Shown piece after piece: positions 60,717 through 64,000 of a stretch of 64,000 bases of DNA; position 1 is the first letter of the stretch; every line of letters starts with the position of its first letter. Made by a program: the position numbers and the translations under genes. This stretch comes from Candidatus Obscuribacterales bacterium (lineage in GTDB: Bacteria > Cyanobacteriota > Vampirovibrionia > Obscuribacterales > Obscuribacteraceae): contig JAIEOQ010000001.1 in NCBI GenBank assembly GCA_019750335.1, positions 143,460 through 207,459 of the forward strand. The letters are read 5' to 3'. A model generated the notes under the pieces. It saw nothing but the letters and a program-made list of their open reading frames with translations, was not told where the DNA came from and did no database searches.

Positions 60717-61271
60717 TCAGGATTTCAAATTAATAGACAAGCCTGAACAGCATAAAATAACTTTTTCTGCCGCTTGAGCGAATATTTGATTCGTTTGACC
60801 AAGAAAGTCGCGGAAGGCTCTGCCTAAGCTGGTTTCTGGAACCACTCCCCAGCCAACCTCATTGGTGACAACAACGAAAAAAAGATCCGTTCTTGTTTTT
60901 ATTGCGGCAAGCAAATCTTCCGTTGCTTTTACAATCGCTTGTTCTTTTTCGTAAGGATTGCCCGATCGGGCCTCATCTTCAAGCAAAATATTGGTAACAA
61001 AAAGTGATAAGCAATCGAGCAACACGCAAGCCGGACCTTGGGGCAAGTCCATAACTTTTTTACTAATAGCCGAGTGACATTCAATCGTTTCCCAGTTGGT
61101 TGGGCGACGATTTTGATGTCGACGAATCCGTTCTTCCTGTTCTTTGTCGCCAGCAATTATTGGCATGGTGGCCAAGTAATATACTTTTTGCTTATTTTCC
61201 AGAGCGAGCTTTTCAGCTAAAACGGACTTTCCGGAACGGACTCCGCCGGTAATTAAAGTTAGATTTTTCAC
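60717..61271 (-). CDS. cobU: Adenosylcobinamide kinase / guanylyltransferase
   Basis: 184-residue enzyme of cobalamin assembly. It phosphorylates adenosylcobinamide and then makes its GDP form. The Walker A loop is ITGGVRSGKSVLAEKLA. RIRRHQNRRPTNWETIE holds the guanylylated His. VVTNEVGWGVVPE and GRAFRDFLGQTNQ are typical of CobU. No other cobalamin gene lies in the window, so it may serve salvage or part of a scattered pathway. It is divergent from the YgjP-like gene with an 85-base gap. Confidence 0.93.
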   Translation of the reverse strand: MKNLTLITGGVRSGKSVLAEKLALENKQKVYYLATMPIIAGDKEQEERIRRHQNRRPTNWETIECHSAISKKVMDLPQGPACVLLDCLSLFVTNILLEDEARSGNPYEKEQAIVKATEDLLAAIKTRTDLFFVVVTNEVGWGVVPETSLGRAFRDFLGQTNQIFAQAAEKVILCCSGLSINLKS

Positions 61272-61356
61272 TTTTTCCTCGGCATCGTAAATGGTGGCTT
61301 GTGAGCTTGTTGCAAAAGCTATATCCTACACTTGATTGTTATTTTGATGCGACTTA

Positions 61357-62064
61357 ATGCCAAAACGTAGCGACATAAGAAAAAATGGCACAGATGGCGG
61401 GGGCGGACAAGAGTCCTATACTCCTAACGAAGTCTATCAGGCTTTTATGGCCGGATATGTTCGTCGTATAAACGATGCCACCTTGAGAGTGCCTATTGCT
61501 GGAGTGCGGATTGGCTCAGCAAAATATTCACGTTTGGCTCAAATCAATTTGCAAACTCGAATCATCACTTTCTCTCGTTACGCTATTGAAAATGTCCCTG
61601 AAAGAGGAAGAAGATATCTGGTCATTCATGAACTTTCTCATGTCAAGGAAGCCAGCCATAATAAAAGATTTTGGCAGTTTGTCGGTGAGCATGAACCGGA
61701 CTATAAACAGATTGGGCGTGAGCTTGAAATTGCTTTTCAGGAAAATGTTAGAGCAGAATTGCTCAGGCAAACAAAAAAACGAACTCCTTCCAAGTCGCCG
61801 ACACAACTGATCTTTACCGCGCCGGGATTGTTGTCTGCTCAGGCGATGGAGTTTGGTAAGACTTTTGAAGCGGGCGGTGAGGATTATGAAGATTTCTTCC
61901 TGGAAGATGGCGAAGAAGCGTCTACAACGCCGGCGGACCCGGGACTTGTTTATCCCCATGATGCGGGAATTATTGAGGAGCCGCAGCATTTATTTGATTG
62001 TAATGACGATGATTTTGGCTCTTGGTATGAATCTGAGTCCGGCATCATACATGGTGGCTATTAG
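61357..62064 (+). CDS. YgjP-like (M48-related) zinc metallopeptidase
   Basis: 235 residues. The zinc-binding helix VIHELSHVKEASHNKRFWQF near residue 88 has HExxH and a third His 11 residues downstream of the motif start. The preceding RIITFSRYAIENVPERGRRY is the strand that leads into it. EHEPDYKQIGRELE matches the end of YgjP/DUF45 proteins. The N-terminus is Gly-rich and the last 70 residues are acidic (EDYEDFFLEDGEEA). ATG 61357 is the start. Its 3' end overlaps the convergent proline-rich gene by 20 bases. Confidence 0.85.
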   Translation: MPKRSDIRKNGTDGGGGQESYTPNEVYQAFMAGYVRRINDATLRVPIAGVRIGSAKYSRLAQINLQTRIITFSRYAIENVPERGRRYLVIHELSHVKEASHNKRFWQFVGEHEPDYKQIGRELEIAFQENVRAELLRQTKKRTPSKSPTQLIFTAPGLLSAQAMEFGKTFEAGGEDYEDFFLEDGEEASTTPADPGLVYPHDAGIIEEPQHLFDCNDDDFGSWYESESGIIHGGY

Positions 62065-64000
62065 AATCTAAATCGTCCAGCATTGTCGAAATTCCGATGC
62101 TATCCTCGTCGTTTGCTGAGCTTGTAGTCTGAGCTGCAGCCAGCACGGTGTTCTGCTGATCCGGATCCGCTTGATTGGCTGCTCCGCTGTTTGCATAACT
62201 TGCTGTTGTGTTTTGTTGGCTCATGCCGTCCGGATTTCGTTGCTCGGATGCCTCTGCTGCTTGTGGTTGAGCCGGCACCGCGCTTACTTGTGTTAACGGT
62301 GCAACGACAAAAGCGTAATTCTTTGCGATCAAAGCTTGTGCGTATGTATCTATTGAAGGGCTTGTTGTAGAACTGCCGTGATAGCTTGATCGGGTAGCGC
62401 GAGTGCTAGCTAAAAGCGGAGCGCTGATGGCAATCTCTTGTTGCGCGCTTACCGGTTCGATCGGCATTCGTGTCTTTCGCCAATCAAAAGACAAATGTGA
62501 TGTTTTTGATTGTTCGGTAATTGCGATATTGAAACTGATTGGACGTTGAACTATGGCTGCTGGGCGGGCATCTTCTACTTGTGCTGCCGCTGCGCGAGCA
62601 TAGAAAGGAAAATCTAAATCCAGTCCTTTCTCCTCGTTTTGTTTGCGAGTAGCGCTTATGAATGGTTTGATCAATGCAAACTCAGGTGAGCGGCCTATGG
62701 CTTGTAGAGAGATACTTTGTGATGCAACCTCTTGATGCACAGTCGCAGCTGGATTCGATGCGATTAAAGTATTGGCGCTGACTAGATTTTTTAAAGCTGA
62801 TTCTAGCTGTCTTACTGCATTCTCAATGTGCGATTGAGCACCTTTTGTTTCTGCAAGCAATGCTTGCAGCTCTTTAGCATTTGTTCTGATCGTTTCAAAG
62901 GCATCGGTCCAAACGCCTGTGCCTGCCTGGCTTAAACGTGTGCTATTCTCGACGATATTATTTGCATGCAAAACAGCTGTTTGAGTTTCGTCTGCAGTCT
63001 TAAATTTGGTTGCTGCGATTTGATTGTGTAAGTTGTTGGATAAGCTTTCCAAAACTGAACGAACATCTTGGACTGCCTTGCCCAAAATGGTTTGGCGTGC
63101 TACTTCCAGTGCGTTTTCAATTTTGCTGGATAACAATTTAAATTCGGCTGGTGGCAAACCTTTGATTTCGTCTGTTTGCCAAGCACGAATGGTGTTAACC
63201 AATAAATTGTATGTTTCGGTTTTCGGATTTAAATTAAACAGCTCTACATGAGTTTGCAGTTTCGGATTTTGTGCAGGCTGAGTTGTATCTGTTTTCGGTG
63301 AAACTGGCATTACAAATGGTATTACAGCCGGTGCTACTACCCAGGCTGGTGAAAGATCTGCGGGCTTAGGTTGAGTTGCTGGTTTTAGCGTAACTACATC
63401 AGGTGCGGTTGGCGCTGGTGCTGGGATCGGTGTCACATCTGGCGTGCGAATTGTGTCCGCTGGGCGTACTGTCGGAGACGCAGGAACGCGTGGCGTGTCA
63501 TTAATAACTGGCGGCGTTTCTGGGCGCACATTCGGTGAAACCGGACGTATTACTACGTCAGGTGATTTTGGAACTGTCGGCGCAACGTCAGGAACCGTCG
63601 GTCTTACCGGCTCGGGTTTAACGACAGTCGGCTTGTTCTCCGGTACAACATTGAGCACCGTGACTGGCTCGGTTGGTTTAATAACCGGCGGTTTATTGTC
63701 AGGGAGAACGTCATTAATCTTTGGTCTAGGGGTGGCTGGAGAAGCCGGTCTAACAGTTTCGATTGGCTTAGTCGGTGCAACCGGCGCTTCGACGGTTGCT
63801 GGTTTGCTTGGGGCTGCCGGTTTAACATTCTCTACGGGCTTAGCTGGTGCGGACGGAGCATCGGCGGGAGCCGTTTTAGCCGGAGAAGCAGGTTTGACGG
63901 TCTCGACCGGTTTAGTTGTAGCGGCCGGAGAAGCAGGTTTGACGGTCTCGACCGGTTTAGTTGTAGCGGCCGGAGAAGCAGGTTTGACGGTCTCGACCGG
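62045..64000 (-). CDS. Large proline-rich repeat protein, C-terminal part (start outside window)
   Basis: The minus-strand frame is open from 62045 through 64000, so at least 650 residues are visible and the N-terminus lies beyond the window. The first ~220 visible residues are Pro/Thr/Val/Lys-rich, with repeated PKV, PTV and PDV units. The edge carries a perfect 45-bp repeat. The following ~430 residues are helical and polar (LPPAEFKLLSSKIENALEVA, NLHNQIAATKFKTADETQ), with a Gln/Asn/Ala-rich end. No catalytic motif or membrane helix is seen in the visible part. The layout suggests a surface or envelope protein with a stalk-like Pro region, but this is inference. Confidence 0.7.
   Translation of the reverse strand, partial: PVETVKPASPAATTKPVETVKPASPAATTKPVETVKPASPAKTAPADAPSAPAKPVENVKPAAPSKPATVEAPVAPTKPIETVRPASPATPRPKINDVLPDNKPPVIKPTEPVTVLNVVPENKPTVVKPEPVRPTVPDVAPTVPKSPDVVIRPVSPNVRPETPPVINDTPRVPASPTVRPADTIRTPDVTPIPAPAPTAPDVVTLKPATQPKPADLSPAWVVAPAVIPFVMPVSPKTDTTQPAQNPKLQTHVELFNLNPKTETYNLLVNTIRAWQTDEIKGLPPAEFKLLSSKIENALEVARQTILGKAVQDVRSVLESLSNNLHNQIAATKFKTADETQTAVLHANNIVENSTRLSQAGTGVWTDAFETIRTNAKELQALLAETKGAQSHIENAVRQLESALKNLVSANTLIASNPAATVHQEVASQSISLQAIGRSPEFALIKPFISATRKQNEEKGLDLDFPFYARAAAAQVEDARPAAIVQRPISFNIAITEQSKTSHLSFDWRKTRMPIEPVSAQQEIAISAPLLASTRATRSSYHGSSTTSPSIDTYAQALIAKNYAFVVAPLTQVSAVPAQPQAAEASEQRNPDGMSQQNTTASYANSGAANQADPDQQNTVLAAAQTTSSANDEDSIGISTMLDDLDSNSHHV
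63891..64000 (-). repeat. 45-bp tandem coding repeat at the window edge
   Basis: Unit starts are at 63891, 63936 and 63981. The units are identical over the visible bases and encode TAAPSAPKVTEVPKT-type residues. The array continues past the right edge, so the copy number is unknown. Perfect identity suggests recent expansion. Confidence 0.9.

Noticed and set aside
1..64000. tRNA, rRNA, CRISPR, insertion sequences, prophage
   Set aside because: No tRNA-like T-arm in a gap, no regularly spaced non-coding repeats, and no transposase, integrase or phage protein motif seen in any frame.

Overview
The window comes from a bacterial chromosome with dense, mostly operonic genes and moderate base composition. 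No rRNA, tRNA, transposase, prophage or CRISPR array was seen. Several traits suggest the cyanobacterial phylum: a membrane sensor kinase with an ethylene-receptor-type input domain, an ArgRS-like protein keeping only the N-terminal and DALR domains, an SLH-domain lipoprotein, DUF4388 and roadblock proteins, and GTG/TTG starts. No photosynthesis gene is present. My best guess is a non-photosynthetic relative of cyanobacteria (Vampirovibrionia/Melainabacteria, perhaps Obscuribacterales). This is inference from gene content and needs a marker-gene tree.

Region 1 (1-10210) is a purine operon, purF(partial)-purC-purD-purN-purL-purQ-purM-purH. It covers PRPP to IMP except the purE/purK and purB steps, with overlapping or abutting genes. 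A pentapeptide-repeat protein and a gene remnant follow. Region 2 (11872-19259) has a minus-strand cluster (37-residue basic protein, trpS, O-antigen-ligase-like protein), then the primary sigma factor, MgtE and an acyl-CoA carboxylase subunit. Region 3 (19444-23320) is an ECF-like sigma gene followed by a 1091-residue protein that joins an anti-sigma zinc finger, a tandem-repeat proline-rich linker and a roadblock/LC7 domain. PepA, a DUF4388 protein with a secreted partner, and a double-LysM protein follow (23325-30534).

Region 4 (30623-38589) has glycerate kinase, an AMP-forming acyl ligase divergent from an acyltransferase, and argS divergent from its catalytic-core-less paralogue, with ogt behind argS. 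Region 5 (38586-42012) is an envelope-stress set (ECF sigma, anti-sigma, CpxP-like protein) divergent from metK. Region 6 (42030-49422) has an FHA-adenylate cyclase behind metK, facing a minus-strand run of miaB, SLH lipoprotein, HAD phosphatase and the ethylene-receptor-like hybrid kinase. A GNAT enzyme and a P-loop protein follow.

Region 7 (49419-56014) holds ribD, pfkA with PPi-type signature residues, sucCD, a patatin and a flavin reductase. Region 8 (56036-64000) has def, a small protein, a stand-alone RapZ C-terminal domain and YvcK in one run, then secreted proteins, cobU, a YgjP-like metallopeptidase and the 3' part of a large proline-rich repeat protein that leaves the window. Four convergent gene pairs share exactly four bases at their stop codons, so there is almost no room for terminators between them.
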